Shown here piece after piece: positions 1 to 6,818 of a DNA stretch of 10,002 nt. This stretch comes from an uncultured Synergistia bacterium (lineage in GTDB: Bacteria; Eremiobacterota; SpSt-956; JAKJGF01): positions 1 through 10,002 of the forward strand of contig CALARM010000557.1 in the NCBI GenBank assembly GCA_937888925.1, written 5' to 3'. The translations under genes were made by a program, and so were the position numbers. The notes under the pieces were generated by a model. That model was not told the origin of the DNA, searched no databases, and was given only the letters and a program-made list of their open reading frames with translations. The first letter of the stretch is position 1. Every line of letters begins with the position of its first letter.

Positions 1-164
1 CCCGTAATATAGAAGCAAGAAAACTTGGTATGGCAGCTTTTAATATTGAGGTGAAGGCGAAGGAAAACAGGATAAAAGAAATTAATACTTTTGAACTGGA
101 CGAAGAGTTTAATAGATTGAAAAATACAGCGGAAAATTTACTGGCCGGAAATAAAATCACTTAA
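1..164 (+). CDS. C-terminal fragment of a protein with an Hpt-like tail (partial, 5' end outside window)
   Basis: An open frame enters from the left edge (codons start at base 3) and ends at TAA 162-164, giving 53 residues that start RNIEARKLGMAAFNIE and end NLLAGNKIT. The pattern (N-I-x-A-x-K-L-x-x-x-A-F-x-x-E, then charged residues, then a final helix E-F-x-R-L-K) resembles the second half of a histidine phosphotransfer (Hpt) helical bundle, just after the phosphorylated histidine. That histidine would lie upstream of the window. If correct, the gene encodes a phosphorelay protein, perhaps the end of a multi-domain hybrid sensor kinase. The assignment rests on pattern memory only, and the tail could belong to another helical protein. 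The last 27 bases overlap, in antisense, the end of the convergent glpC-like gene. Confidence 0.5.
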   Translation, partial: RNIEARKLGMAAFNIEVKAKENRIKEINTFELDEEFNRLKNTAENLLAGNKIT

Positions 165-1319
165 TAAAACAGCAGGGTGTTTAACATTAATGCCTGTTCC
201 GTCAACAATCTGAACTTTACATGTTCCACAATCGGTTAATACAAGTGAAGCGCTGCTTTCTTTTATAGCTTTAAATAAAGAAGACCCGATTTCAAGGGAT
301 AGATTATGTTTTTCTTTCTTAAATCCGTAGGTACCTGCTATACCGCAGCAGAAGCTATCTTCCACGGTTAAATCCTCCACTGCAAAATCTCTTAAAATAT
401 TTGCTGCCGGTATGCCTGCTCCCTGGGCTTTCAAATGACATGGCACATGGTAGAAAGCTTTTTCTATTTTCTTTTTCTTTCCGTCAAAAGGAAGGGGGCC
501 TTCTTCTTCGAGTAATTCAAAGAGATCCCATACGTTTTTTGCAAGTTTTTCACAGTCTTCATCTGCCAGAAGATCTTTATATTCCTGTTTTAATGCAAGG
601 CCGCAGCTTGAACATGTTGTAATTACTTTGTAACCTTTTTCTATATAGGGAAGGAAGATTTTTATATTTTTCTTTGCCACTTCTTTTGTTTCATTGAAGA
701 GCGCATTTGTTACCATCGGTGTTCCGCAGCAGTCTGCAGGGGCAATTTCCACCTGATAATCGCATGCTTCAAGTATATTTACAGTGGATTGAATGATTTC
801 CGGTTCGTTAAAAGAAGCGAAGCATCCGGGATAATAAAGGGCTTTTTTGTTTTTTTCTTCTTTTTTGATCTTCAAAGTCTGTTTTTTATAGGCAGGGAGA
901 TTTCTGTTTGCTATCCCGAAAAGTCCCATGCCGAATTTTGTCAGTGGAAATTGAAGGGCAAAGTTACTGAATCCGGGAATGACTGTTGCCATTTTCCCCC
1001 ACCATACATTATGGGCCAGGATCCAGTTTCTTAACTGTTCGGAAGGGTGTAAACGGAGTCTTTCTTTGTTTTTGAGGTTGTAATAAGAAGGTTTTACGCC
1101 ATGAGGGCACGATGCATCACATCTCTTACAGTTCGTGCAGTAAGAAAGGATATTATCTATCTCCAGGACTTCTCCTTCGCCTCTTGCAAGCCTGAGCCTT
1201 TCAAGTTCCGGCCCTAACTGTTTCGGCCCCGGGAAAGCAGGATAATTCATTACCACAGGACACTGGGTATGACATATACTGCATTTAAGACAGTGATCAA
1301 GATTGTGATTGTTACTCAT
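138..1319 (-). CDS. glpC: anaerobic glycerol-3-phosphate dehydrogenase subunit C, Fe-S electron-transfer subunit
   Basis: In the known complex GlpC passes electrons from the flavin subunits to membrane quinone. From the chosen start it has 393 residues, close to E. coli GlpC (about 396). Two ferredoxin-type 4Fe-4S motifs are visible: C10-x2-C13-x2-C16-x3-C20-P and C61-x2-C64-x2-C67-x3-C71-P. Two cysteine-rich CCG modules follow: C166 with CCG at 197-199 and CSSC at 236-239, then C294 with CCG at 324-326 and CGTC at 364-367. This layout is shared by GlpC and related heterodisulfide-reductase-type subunits. The neighbouring glpB decides in favour of GlpC. An alternative ATG lies five codons upstream (base 1334), but the ATG at 1317-1319 has a perfect AGGTGA ribosome site 5 bases before it. 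The gene follows glpB by 5 bases, so the two are probably cotranscribed and coupled. Its 3' end overlaps the convergent + strand gene. Confidence 0.88.
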   Translation of the reverse strand: MSNNHNLDHCLKCSICHTQCPVVMNYPAFPGPKQLGPELERLRLARGEGEVLEIDNILSYCTNCKRCDASCPHGVKPSYYNLKNKERLRLHPSEQLRNWILAHNVWWGKMATVIPGFSNFALQFPLTKFGMGLFGIANRNLPAYKKQTLKIKKEEKNKKALYYPGCFASFNEPEIIQSTVNILEACDYQVEIAPADCCGTPMVTNALFNETKEVAKKNIKIFLPYIEKGYKVITTCSSCGLALKQEYKDLLADEDCEKLAKNVWDLFELLEEEGPLPFDGKKKKIEKAFYHVPCHLKAQGAGIPAANILRDFAVEDLTVEDSFCCGIAGTYGFKKEKHNLSLEIGSSLFKAIKESSASLVLTDCGTCKVQIVDGTGINVKHPAVLLSDFISGQ

Positions 1320-1324
1320 ATTTT

Positions 1325-1330
1325 TCACCT
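1325..1330 (-). promoter_or_regulatory. ribosome binding site of glpC, overlapping the glpB stop
   Basis: On the minus strand this reads AGGTGA, followed by AAAAT and ATG (1317-1319). Its last three bases are the TGA stop of glpB. It supports the internal ATG as the glpC start over the ATG at 1332-1334 and points to translational coupling. Confidence 0.7.
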
Positions 1331-2566
1331 GCATGCCATTAAGCCGGCTTTATATCCTGTAGAAAGTGCCACGCCGTTCCCGCTTTTTTCAAGGAATGGA
1401 TCGTATCCGTAAAGGGTTGCTCCTGCAACAAAAAGATTTTCAAATATTACTTTTCCTGAAATATCTAAAGGCTGAAGATTACTGTTTGCCGTAACTCCTG
1501 CATAAGATAAAGGCTGGCCTTCGGGATTGAAGAAATCTTCCGTAGATAAATTACCGTGAGATACTACAGGCAGATTAAATACTGCTTCTTTAATTTCCCG
1601 GGGATAGACGGAAAGGCCTTCTCCGAGTATACCTCCTGTAGCAAGAATGAAATTTTTTCCTCTGAATTTTTTTATCCTGCCGCTTGCCCCTGTAATACCG
1701 ACTTCTTCAATATATTTATCACCTTTAAAATAATCCACGCCATTGCCTATAATTATCTCCACACCTTTATTTTTTAAATAGGAGAGCAATGCTTCTCCCA
1801 GTCTGTATCCCATAACTGACGGAGGAAGGGTTGGAATTTCAAGTATTTTGCTCTGAAGTTCTTCTTCTATGGATGTGATGATTTCTTTCCATTTTGTTAC
1901 TCCCATAACTGCAGGGACAAGTATGAGGGTGCCTGAAGAAACGGATTTTAACTGCTTTATGAACAGATCTCTTATGTTTTCCTGTTCCATAAAAAGAGCA
2001 ATATCATAGCTGTTCAGTTCCCTGTCCATTTTTAATCCGAGCTCTACCCTGAGGAAATCTATTTTTCTGCCAAGATGAAGTTCCAGATTTGACGCACAGT
2101 AAGGAGGAAAAAAATCTATCAATTCTTTTATTCCCGTTACTACTATGTTCTGAAAAGTATTTATATCCCTTCCGGCAGTTTCGGGAAAGAGTGTCGTAGG
2201 TACAAGAGAACCCACAGCAGTGGGCATAAGCATATTTTTTTCAATAGATCCGCAGTAGGGAAGACCTGTATCGGAACTTACGGAGAGAAAAGCCGAAAAA
2301 GCTTCTTTAATCATATCTATACCTGTTATGCTGTAAGGGTGGTGCGGTTTCTCATCTATCAATTTTTCGAGAGACAACAGCGGTGATATAACAGGCTTTT
2401 TCTCTGTAACAGGATAATAACCGAGTAAATCTATATACCCGGAAGAAGAATAAAGATTTCCAAGACCTCTCGAAAGTATAACAGTTTTTTTGCCTGATTT
2501 TATTACCGACAGAGCAGCAGAACATCCTGCAAGACCTGCTCCTATAATTACTGCGTCATAAACCAT
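1325..2566 (-). CDS. glpB: anaerobic glycerol-3-phosphate dehydrogenase subunit B
   Basis: This is the second flavoprotein-like subunit of the GlpABC complex, which oxidises sn-glycerol 3-phosphate to dihydroxyacetone phosphate during anaerobic respiration. It has 413 residues against about 419 in E. coli. The N-terminus carries a dinucleotide-binding fold, YDAVIIGAGLAG at residues 3-14. GlpB-typical segments follow: SSGYIDLL at 41-48, HPYSITG at 76-82, PTLPPSVMGYRL at 245-256, ATGG at 309-312, and the C-terminal FAD-contact region VAGATLYGYDP (380-390) with GNGVALSTGYKAG (396-408). The start ATG has an AGGGGA ribosome site 12 bases upstream (2579-2584), slightly far. glpC follows directly. 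A glpA gene, normally first in the operon, is absent; the upstream gene on this strand is an ADP-ribosylglycohydrolase. The catalytic subunit must be encoded elsewhere, or the BC pair serves a different partner. Confidence 0.87.
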   Translation of the reverse strand: MVYDAVIIGAGLAGCSAALSVIKSGKKTVILSRGLGNLYSSSGYIDLLGYYPVTEKKPVISPLLSLEKLIDEKPHHPYSITGIDMIKEAFSAFLSVSSDTGLPYCGSIEKNMLMPTAVGSLVPTTLFPETAGRDINTFQNIVVTGIKELIDFFPPYCASNLELHLGRKIDFLRVELGLKMDRELNSYDIALFMEQENIRDLFIKQLKSVSSGTLILVPAVMGVTKWKEIITSIEEELQSKILEIPTLPPSVMGYRLGEALLSYLKNKGVEIIIGNGVDYFKGDKYIEEVGITGASGRIKKFRGKNFILATGGILGEGLSVYPREIKEAVFNLPVVSHGNLSTEDFFNPEGQPLSYAGVTANSNLQPLDISGKVIFENLFVAGATLYGYDPFLEKSGNGVALSTGYKAGLMACR

Positions 2567-2624
2567 TTCGTTACATATTCCCCTGATTTTTTTGTCTATT
2601 ATATCATAATTTTTCGGTTATTCC

Positions 2625-2685
2625 TACTGGCCTGAGCGTAAGCATGTAATAAAAATTTTTCCTCCGGTCACGTGTTATGCGTTAC
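2625..2685 (+). repeat. dispersed intergenic repeat, copy A (long form)
   Basis: It begins TACTGGCCTGAGCGTAAGC, continues through an ATG-TAATAAAAA stretch and then CCTCCGGTCACGTG with a GCGTTAC tail. Over its first 50 or so bases it differs from copy E (8931-8998) at only about five positions. It lies about 59 bases upstream of glpB, in the opposite orientation to that gene, and is the only copy with that relation to the nearest start. It fills much of the 167-base spacer between the ADP-ribosylglycohydrolase gene and glpB. Confidence 0.7.
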
Positions 2686-2733
2686 TATTCTCATATAAAA
2701 GACCTCATAATTCTTTATAATTTGCCTGCCGGC

Positions 2734-3771
2734 CTAATAAGGTGGCATTAATCTCCTGAATCCGTGAAGGAGGACAATAACAGTAAAGAAAATATTTCTT
2801 ATAAAAGAACCGACAAAATTCAGTTTTGCCCCGGTATTTTTATTATTTTCAACGAGACTTCTGCCGAGTTCTTCGAGCCATTTTACCGATATGGGCCAGT
2901 CCCATATATTGTTAAGCCATTCTTCCGGTATGACTTCTTTCCCTCCTCCGGCACCTGTAATGGCTCCCAGTATTGCTCCCGTAGTATCCGTATCTCCGCC
3001 GCATTTCACTATATCCGTGAGACTGGCACGAAAATTTTTTTTGTGTTTGAACCAGCAGTAAAGCACTGCCGGCACTGTATGGTAAATATAACCGCTTATA
3101 CCTCTCCCCAGTCCCAGAGATTCCGCAAAATCTTCAGTGCTTTTTCCTGTGGAAACAAATTCTACGGCTTTTTTTACCAGCTTCAGCAATTCTTCCCCTT
3201 CTTTTCCGATAAGCTGTTCCAGTTCCCTGTAATATTCTTCAGGTGAAGCATCTGAAAGATGAGCGGCAAGGGCAACTGCCAGAGCACCGTATTCTGCTTT
3301 CGGATCCCTGTGGGTTATCTGTGTGGATGCCCTTACGAGTTCTTTCATTTTTTCCATGTTTTCACCGTATATAACACCTATAATGGCACTTCTCATTGCA
3401 GGGCCGTTCCCTGCAGAGAAAACTCCGCTTTTATCTCCCGGCCAGCCGAGACAAAGTTTTATACAGGCTTTAAGTGTCGCCATACCGATACCGGCAGGGA
3501 GAGACATAAACCAGAAACGAAATTTCCATGAGAGATTTTCAGTGAAAGCTTTTACATCGCCATCTGTTTCCAGAAGGGCTTTCGCCACCATGGCGGTATG
3601 TTCCGTATCATCCGATACCATGCCTTTATTGAAGAAAAAAGAATGGCCTTTTATTTCACCGTAGATTTTCTTCAGTCTTCTTTTTGAAAGTCCTTCACAT
3701 GGAAGGCCGATACTGTCACCTGCAGCAGTGCCAAGGAGGCATCCGATTATTTTATCTTTTATATTATCCAT
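2734..3771 (-). CDS. ADP-ribosylglycohydrolase family protein (DraG/ARH-like)
   Basis: Members of this family remove ADP-ribose from modified protein side chains or related compounds, using two metal ions. The expected metal-binding and active-site blocks are present in order: GCLLGTAAGDSIGLPCE (10-26), SDDTEHTAM (53-61), AGNGPAMR (120-127), THRDP (153-157) and GGDTDTTGAILGAITGA (258-274). The C-terminus (about 318-345) is hydrophobic and ends HGFRRLMPPY. I recall similar tails in bacterial homologues, so this is probably a family feature rather than an odd fusion. The length (345) is normal. The start ATG has an AGGA site 10 bases upstream (3782-3785). Repeat copy B lies 28 bases upstream. 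No ADP-ribosyltransferase (such as DraT) or nitrogenase gene is nearby, so the substrate is unknown. Confidence 0.85.
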   Translation of the reverse strand: MDNIKDKIIGCLLGTAAGDSIGLPCEGLSKRRLKKIYGEIKGHSFFFNKGMVSDDTEHTAMVAKALLETDGDVKAFTENLSWKFRFWFMSLPAGIGMATLKACIKLCLGWPGDKSGVFSAGNGPAMRSAIIGVIYGENMEKMKELVRASTQITHRDPKAEYGALAVALAAHLSDASPEEYYRELEQLIGKEGEELLKLVKKAVEFVSTGKSTEDFAESLGLGRGISGYIYHTVPAVLYCWFKHKKNFRASLTDIVKCGGDTDTTGAILGAITGAGGGKEVIPEEWLNNIWDWPISVKWLEELGRSLVENNKNTGAKLNFVGSFIRNIFFTVIVLLHGFRRLMPPY

Positions 3772-3798
3772 AAATTGTTTTTCCTGTTTCTGTAAAAT

Positions 3799-3835
3799 CG
3801 TAACGCGTAACGGGTAACGCGTGACGGGAGGATTA
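3799..3835 (-). repeat. dispersed intergenic repeat, copy B (short form)
   Basis: On the + strand it reads CGTAACGCGTAACGGGTAAC, then GCGTGACGGGAGGATTA. The last 15 bases (3821-3835) are identical to those of copy C (8011-8025). On the minus strand it has the CCTCC-C-GTCACG core shared by all copies, with the GTTACGCG units repeated. It lies 28 bases upstream of the ADP-ribosylglycohydrolase start and points in the same direction as that gene. It lacks the CTGAGCATAAGCATG half of the long copies. Confidence 0.7.
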
Positions 3836-3849
3836 CGTCTTTTACTGTA

Positions 3850-3865
3850 ACTATACAGCTATAGT
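3850..3865. promoter_or_regulatory. AT-rich inverted repeat, possible operator
   Basis: ACTATACAGCTATAGT has perfect 6-base arms (ACTATA/TATAGT) around a 4-base centre. It lies about 80 bases upstream of the ADP-ribosylglycohydrolase start. The related dyad at 3920-3932 shares CTATAC. Chance occurrence in AT-rich DNA cannot be excluded. Confidence 0.3.
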
Positions 3866-3919
3866 CATTACTATGATGTTACAGATGAACAGTTTCCACT
3901 CCCTGTACAGCCTATATAA

Positions 3920-3932
3920 CTATACTGTATAG
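3920..3932. promoter_or_regulatory. second AT-rich inverted repeat, possible operator
   Basis: CTATACTGTATAG has perfect 6-base arms around one central base. It shares the CTATAC half-site with the dyad 55 bases away and lies about 150 bases upstream of the same gene. A T6 run follows on the + strand, but no + strand gene ends nearby, so an operator is more likely than a terminator. Confidence 0.3.
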
Positions 3933-4159
3933 ATTTTTTGTATATATAATATAGTTGTATATATTTTAAATCCATACAATTAACTTATTAAAGAGTGAAA
4001 AGAGAAAAATAGTTAATGTATTATTATACTCACTACCCACTCCTTAATGATGGATAATTATGAAACTAACAGCCGTAACCGGGTAGTCACAACAAAGAAC
4101 GAGAATTTGTCTTCCCTTCACTCTTCACGATCCTAATATAAACTATATTTTCATTAATA

Positions 4160-5116
4160 TTATATAAAAAATTTTCCCTGCCACAGGTCTTTTTCTACAA
4201 GGTTTTTTTCTATGAGTGACAGGGTTTTCTGTTTGTTCAGAGTCCACTGAGGTTCTACCAGTTCTCCTCTTTTAGGATCTCCTGTAAGTCTCTGTATTAC
4301 AACCTGTTCCGGGAGAAGTGAGATTGCTTCACAGACAATATTTACATATTCTTCTTCTGTGATTGGTTTATAGATACCTTCATGAAGGAGTTTTTCCATG
4401 GGAGTTCCTTTTATTACATAAAGACTGTGAAATTTAACGCCGTCTACCGGGAGTTTTGAAAGTTTTTTCGCTGTTTCCATCATATCGTTATAATCTTCTC
4501 CAGGGAGTCCGAATATTATATGAGTACAGACAAGTAAACCTCTTTCTTTTGCCCTGTCCAGAGCAGAGATAAAATCTTCAAAGGTGTGACGGCGATTTAT
4601 AAGTTCCAGGGTTTTATTGTGTGACGATTGGAGACCTATTTCCAGCCAGACCATATAATTCTTTTTCCTGTAATCTTCCAGAAGGTCAAGTATCTCTTTA
4701 TTCAGGCAGTCAGGTCTTGTTCCTATGGAAAGTCCAACCACTCGTTCATCTATAAGAGACGAGTCATATAATTTTTTCAATTTTTCTACAGGACCGTAGC
4801 TGTTGGAATAGGATTGAAAATAGGCTATAAATTTCCGTGCTTTAAATCTTTTTGAAAGATAATTTATTCCTTCCTCCATCTGTTTTTCGATAGACTTATT
4901 TTCCTGCGATGCACCTGTTCCCGAACCGAGATTGTTACAGTATATACAGCCTCCCACACTTTTGGAACCATCCCGGTTAGGACAGGTAAAACCTGCATCA
5001 AGAGGTACTTTATGTACCCTGGAGCCGAATTTTTCCTTTAAATAATTATTAAGACTGACGTATCTTTTCGGATTTTTGACTATTTTTCTTCCTCCAGTAT
5101 TTACCAAATCGAGCAT
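4160..5116 (-). CDS. YhcC-type radical SAM protein (TIGR01212 family)
   Basis: This is an iron-sulfur enzyme expected to cleave S-adenosylmethionine to a radical; its substrate is, to my knowledge, not firmly established. The cluster-binding motif is the variant typical of the family: C45-PNRDG-x6-C57-x2-C60, rather than CxxxCxxC. Further family blocks are FQSYSNSYG (100-108), SIGTRPDC (130-137), WLEIGLQSSH (157-166), HIIFGLPGE (199-207), VKFHSLYVIKGT (227-238) and RLTGDP (276-281). It has 318 residues from the first ATG, but family proteins usually begin close to the KRYVSLNNYL segment (17-26). No ribosome site precedes the ATG at 5114-5116, whereas a strong GGAGGA (5090-5095) lies 6 bases before the in-frame ATA at 5081-5083, which would give 307 residues. 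The start is therefore uncertain. The gene lies 64 bases downstream of the kinase gene on the same strand and may share its transcript. Confidence 0.88.
   Translation of the reverse strand: MLDLVNTGGRKIVKNPKRYVSLNNYLKEKFGSRVHKVPLDAGFTCPNRDGSKSVGGCIYCNNLGSGTGASQENKSIEKQMEEGINYLSKRFKARKFIAYFQSYSNSYGPVEKLKKLYDSSLIDERVVGLSIGTRPDCLNKEILDLLEDYRKKNYMVWLEIGLQSSHNKTLELINRRHTFEDFISALDRAKERGLLVCTHIIFGLPGEDYNDMMETAKKLSKLPVDGVKFHSLYVIKGTPMEKLLHEGIYKPITEEEYVNIVCEAISLLPEQVVIQRLTGDPKRGELVEPQWTLNKQKTLSLIEKNLVEKDLWQGKFFI
5090..5095 (-). promoter_or_regulatory. strong Shine-Dalgarno-like site inside the annotated 5' end of the radical SAM gene
   Basis: The minus strand reads GGAGGA, then AGAAAA, then ATA in frame with the gene. 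Spacing of 6 bases is optimal for initiation. No ATG, GTG or TTG is at the matching position. Either ATA is used as a rare start, a start codon has been lost, or the site is coincidental. Confidence 0.4.
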
Positions 5117-5140
5117 TAATATTTACTAAAAATTTTTCTT

Positions 5141-5161
5141 TTCACTCTTCACCCTTCACCC
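5141..5161 (+). repeat. heptamer tandem repeat TTCACYC x3
   Basis: Three adjacent 7-base units read TTCACTC, TTCACCC and TTCACCC. They lie in the 64-base spacer between the kinase stop and the radical SAM gene. Similar units (TTCACTC, TTCACGA) occur at 4117-4130, just beyond the other end of the radical SAM gene. Confidence 0.5.
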
Positions 5162-5180
5162 TTATAAACATACGAACCAT

Positions 5181-6818
5181 TTACAACCCTATTTTTTCCA
5201 GTATTTCTACGAGTTCTTTTATTTCAAATGGTTTTTGTAGAAACCAGTCTGTTTTTCCATCTATATAATCCTCAAAGTCAGCTTTACTTTCATAGCCACT
5301 TGTAATTATAATTTTTACTTTATTATTAATAAGGCGTATCTCCTGAAGTGCTTCTATGCCACTCATTTTCGGCATAGTTACATCAAGTATTATGGCACAT
5401 ATTTCTGCTCCATATTTTTTAAATAATTCCAGTCCTTCTTTCCCGTCACCTGCTGTTAGTACCGTAAAGCCCAGCTCTTCAAGTATAGCTTTAGTTACAA
5501 TACAGATACATTCTTCGTCATCGACTACCAGTATTTTACCTTTCCATTGAGGGAGATTTAATTCACTCTGTTTTTCTGTCTTTTCTTCCGTAATAAAAGT
5601 AAAAGCAGGAAACAGTAATCTTATAGTTGTTCCCCTCTGCGGTTCACTGATGAGTTTTATTGTTCCTCTGTGATATCTTATAATACCTAGTACTGCTGCA
5701 AGTCCCAGGCCTCGCCCCGTAAATTTAGTAGTAAAGAAAGGATCGAAAATTTTATCCTGATTGTCTTTTGGTATTCCGCAGCCAGTGTCAGTTACTTCAA
5801 TATAAATGTAAAGGCCTTCCGGCAGGTTTTCGTGAAGATAACTTTCAGCTAAATAAGCTGTGTCGCATTTTATTGTTCCTGTATTTATTGTAATTATTCC
5901 ATCTTTTTCTCCGATAGCTTCCGAGGCATTTATTATCAGGTTCATGATTATCTGACATAATTGTGATATGTCACAGTAGAAGAGCGGGAGGTTTTCCTGA
6001 AAATTATATTTTAATATATGATTCTCAGGAATAGATAGTTCCATCAATTTTCCTGTATCTTCTGCCAGGCTTGAAAGATTTGCAGGTTGGATTGAAAATT
6101 TGCCGAGTCCTGCGTAAGAAAGCATCTGTCTGGTCAGTTCAGATGCTTTTATTGAAGAAATACGAATCTGTTCCAGCCTGTTTCTTAAAGTGGGCTCTAT
6201 AGACATATCCATCAGAGCAAGTTCTATATGTCCTAAAATACCTGTCAATATGTTATTAAAGTCATGGGCAATACCTCCTGCAAGAATACCAAGACTTTCA
6301 AGCTTTTGAGCATGAAGAACCTGCTTCTGAAGTTTTTTCTTTTCTTCTTCTGCTTTTATTCTTTCCGTTATATCTCTTGCTACTATAACGGCATAAAATA
6401 TACTGTTGAAATTAACAATTCTTACAGTCATTTCTACCGGCAAATCCTGACCGTTACTTTTCTTCATTATTATATTTAATATCTGTCTTTCTTCACTGAT
6501 GACCTTTTCATTTTCCAGTAATTTTTTTATCCTCTCATCATCTGTAATATTTCCCAAAGATCTGTTCATAAGATCTTCTTTTTTATATTTAAGCTGACTG
6601 CAGGCGGATTCATTCACATCCATAAGTATACCGGAAGGGATTTGTACCAGAAATATGGCATCATTGCTCTGATCTAAGAGAGAACGAAACTTTTCCAGTT
6701 CTGCCAGCCTTTCCTGAAGTTCAGGGTAATAGCTTTTCCTTATGGAATGTTCTCCCAGTCCTATAATCCTTTCACGAAGAGATTCATATTTATTCCCATC
6801 ATCATAAGGCCTGTTCAT
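5181..6818 (-). CDS. soluble hybrid sensor histidine kinase, PAS-HisKA-HATPase-REC (ErcS'-like partner of ErcA)
   Basis: This is a 545-residue kinase with no membrane segment or signal peptide, so a cytoplasmic sensor. A short helical, charged region (about 30-48) leads into a PAS domain (about 45-155, ending ARDITERIKAEEE). The dimerisation and phosphoacceptor helix follows, LGILAGGIAHDFNNIL, with H185. The ATPase domain shows the N box NLIINASEAI (293-302), the G1 box DTGCGIP (344-350) and the G2 box GRGLGL (368-373). A receiver domain closes the protein (428-545): acidic pair D433/D434, phosphoacceptor D479 in LDVTMPKMSG, T506 and K529. All catalytic residues are present. The ATG lies 17 bases inside the preceding alcohol dehydrogenase-like gene, and only a distant AAAGGA (6833-6838, 14 bases away) precedes it, so translation is probably coupled. 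An output regulator with a DNA-binding domain is not in the window. Confidence 0.9.
   Translation of the reverse strand: MNRPYDDGNKYESLRERIIGLGEHSIRKSYYPELQERLAELEKFRSLLDQSNDAIFLVQIPSGILMDVNESACSQLKYKKEDLMNRSLGNITDDERIKKLLENEKVISEERQILNIIMKKSNGQDLPVEMTVRIVNFNSIFYAVIVARDITERIKAEEEKKKLQKQVLHAQKLESLGILAGGIAHDFNNILTGILGHIELALMDMSIEPTLRNRLEQIRISSIKASELTRQMLSYAGLGKFSIQPANLSSLAEDTGKLMELSIPENHILKYNFQENLPLFYCDISQLCQIIMNLIINASEAIGEKDGIITINTGTIKCDTAYLAESYLHENLPEGLYIYIEVTDTGCGIPKDNQDKIFDPFFTTKFTGRGLGLAAVLGIIRYHRGTIKLISEPQRGTTIRLLFPAFTFITEEKTEKQSELNLPQWKGKILVVDDEECICIVTKAILEELGFTVLTAGDGKEGLELFKKYGAEICAIILDVTMPKMSGIEALQEIRLINNKVKIIITSGYESKADFEDYIDGKTDWFLQKPFEIKELVEILEKIGL

Larger units (their letters stand above)
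3772..4159. other. 388-base non-coding spacer, AT-rich
   Basis: No supportable gene was seen. The spacer contains repeat copy B (3799-3835), two AT-rich dyads (3850-3865 and 3920-3932), a very AT-rich block of TATATA runs (about 3938-3970), and TTCACTC/TTCACGA heptamers near 4117-4130. A degenerate CGTAACCGGGTAGTCAC stretch near 4074-4090 is vaguely like the dispersed repeat. The leader and promoter of the ADP-ribosylglycohydrolase gene and the 3' end of the radical SAM transcript should lie here. No convincing -35/-10 pair or GC-rich terminator was seen. Confidence 0.6.

Noticed and set aside
1332..1334. Upstream ATG as the glpC start
   Set aside because: No ribosome site precedes it and it lies within glpB, whereas the ATG at 1317-1319 has a well-spaced AGGTGA.
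2764..3246. Long + strand open frame (160 codons) inside the ADP-ribosylglycohydrolase gene
   Set aside because: It is antisense to a gene with clear family motifs. Its composition, rich in F, Y, S and C, is typical of a shadow frame.
3920..3938. Hairpin followed by a T-run, as a possible terminator
   Set aside because: The stem is only six AT-rich pairs and no + strand gene ends upstream of it, so an operator-like dyad is a better reading.
5141..5161. CRISPR-like direct repeats
   Set aside because: The units are 7 bases long and contiguous, with no spacers and no cas genes, so they are a simple tandem repeat.
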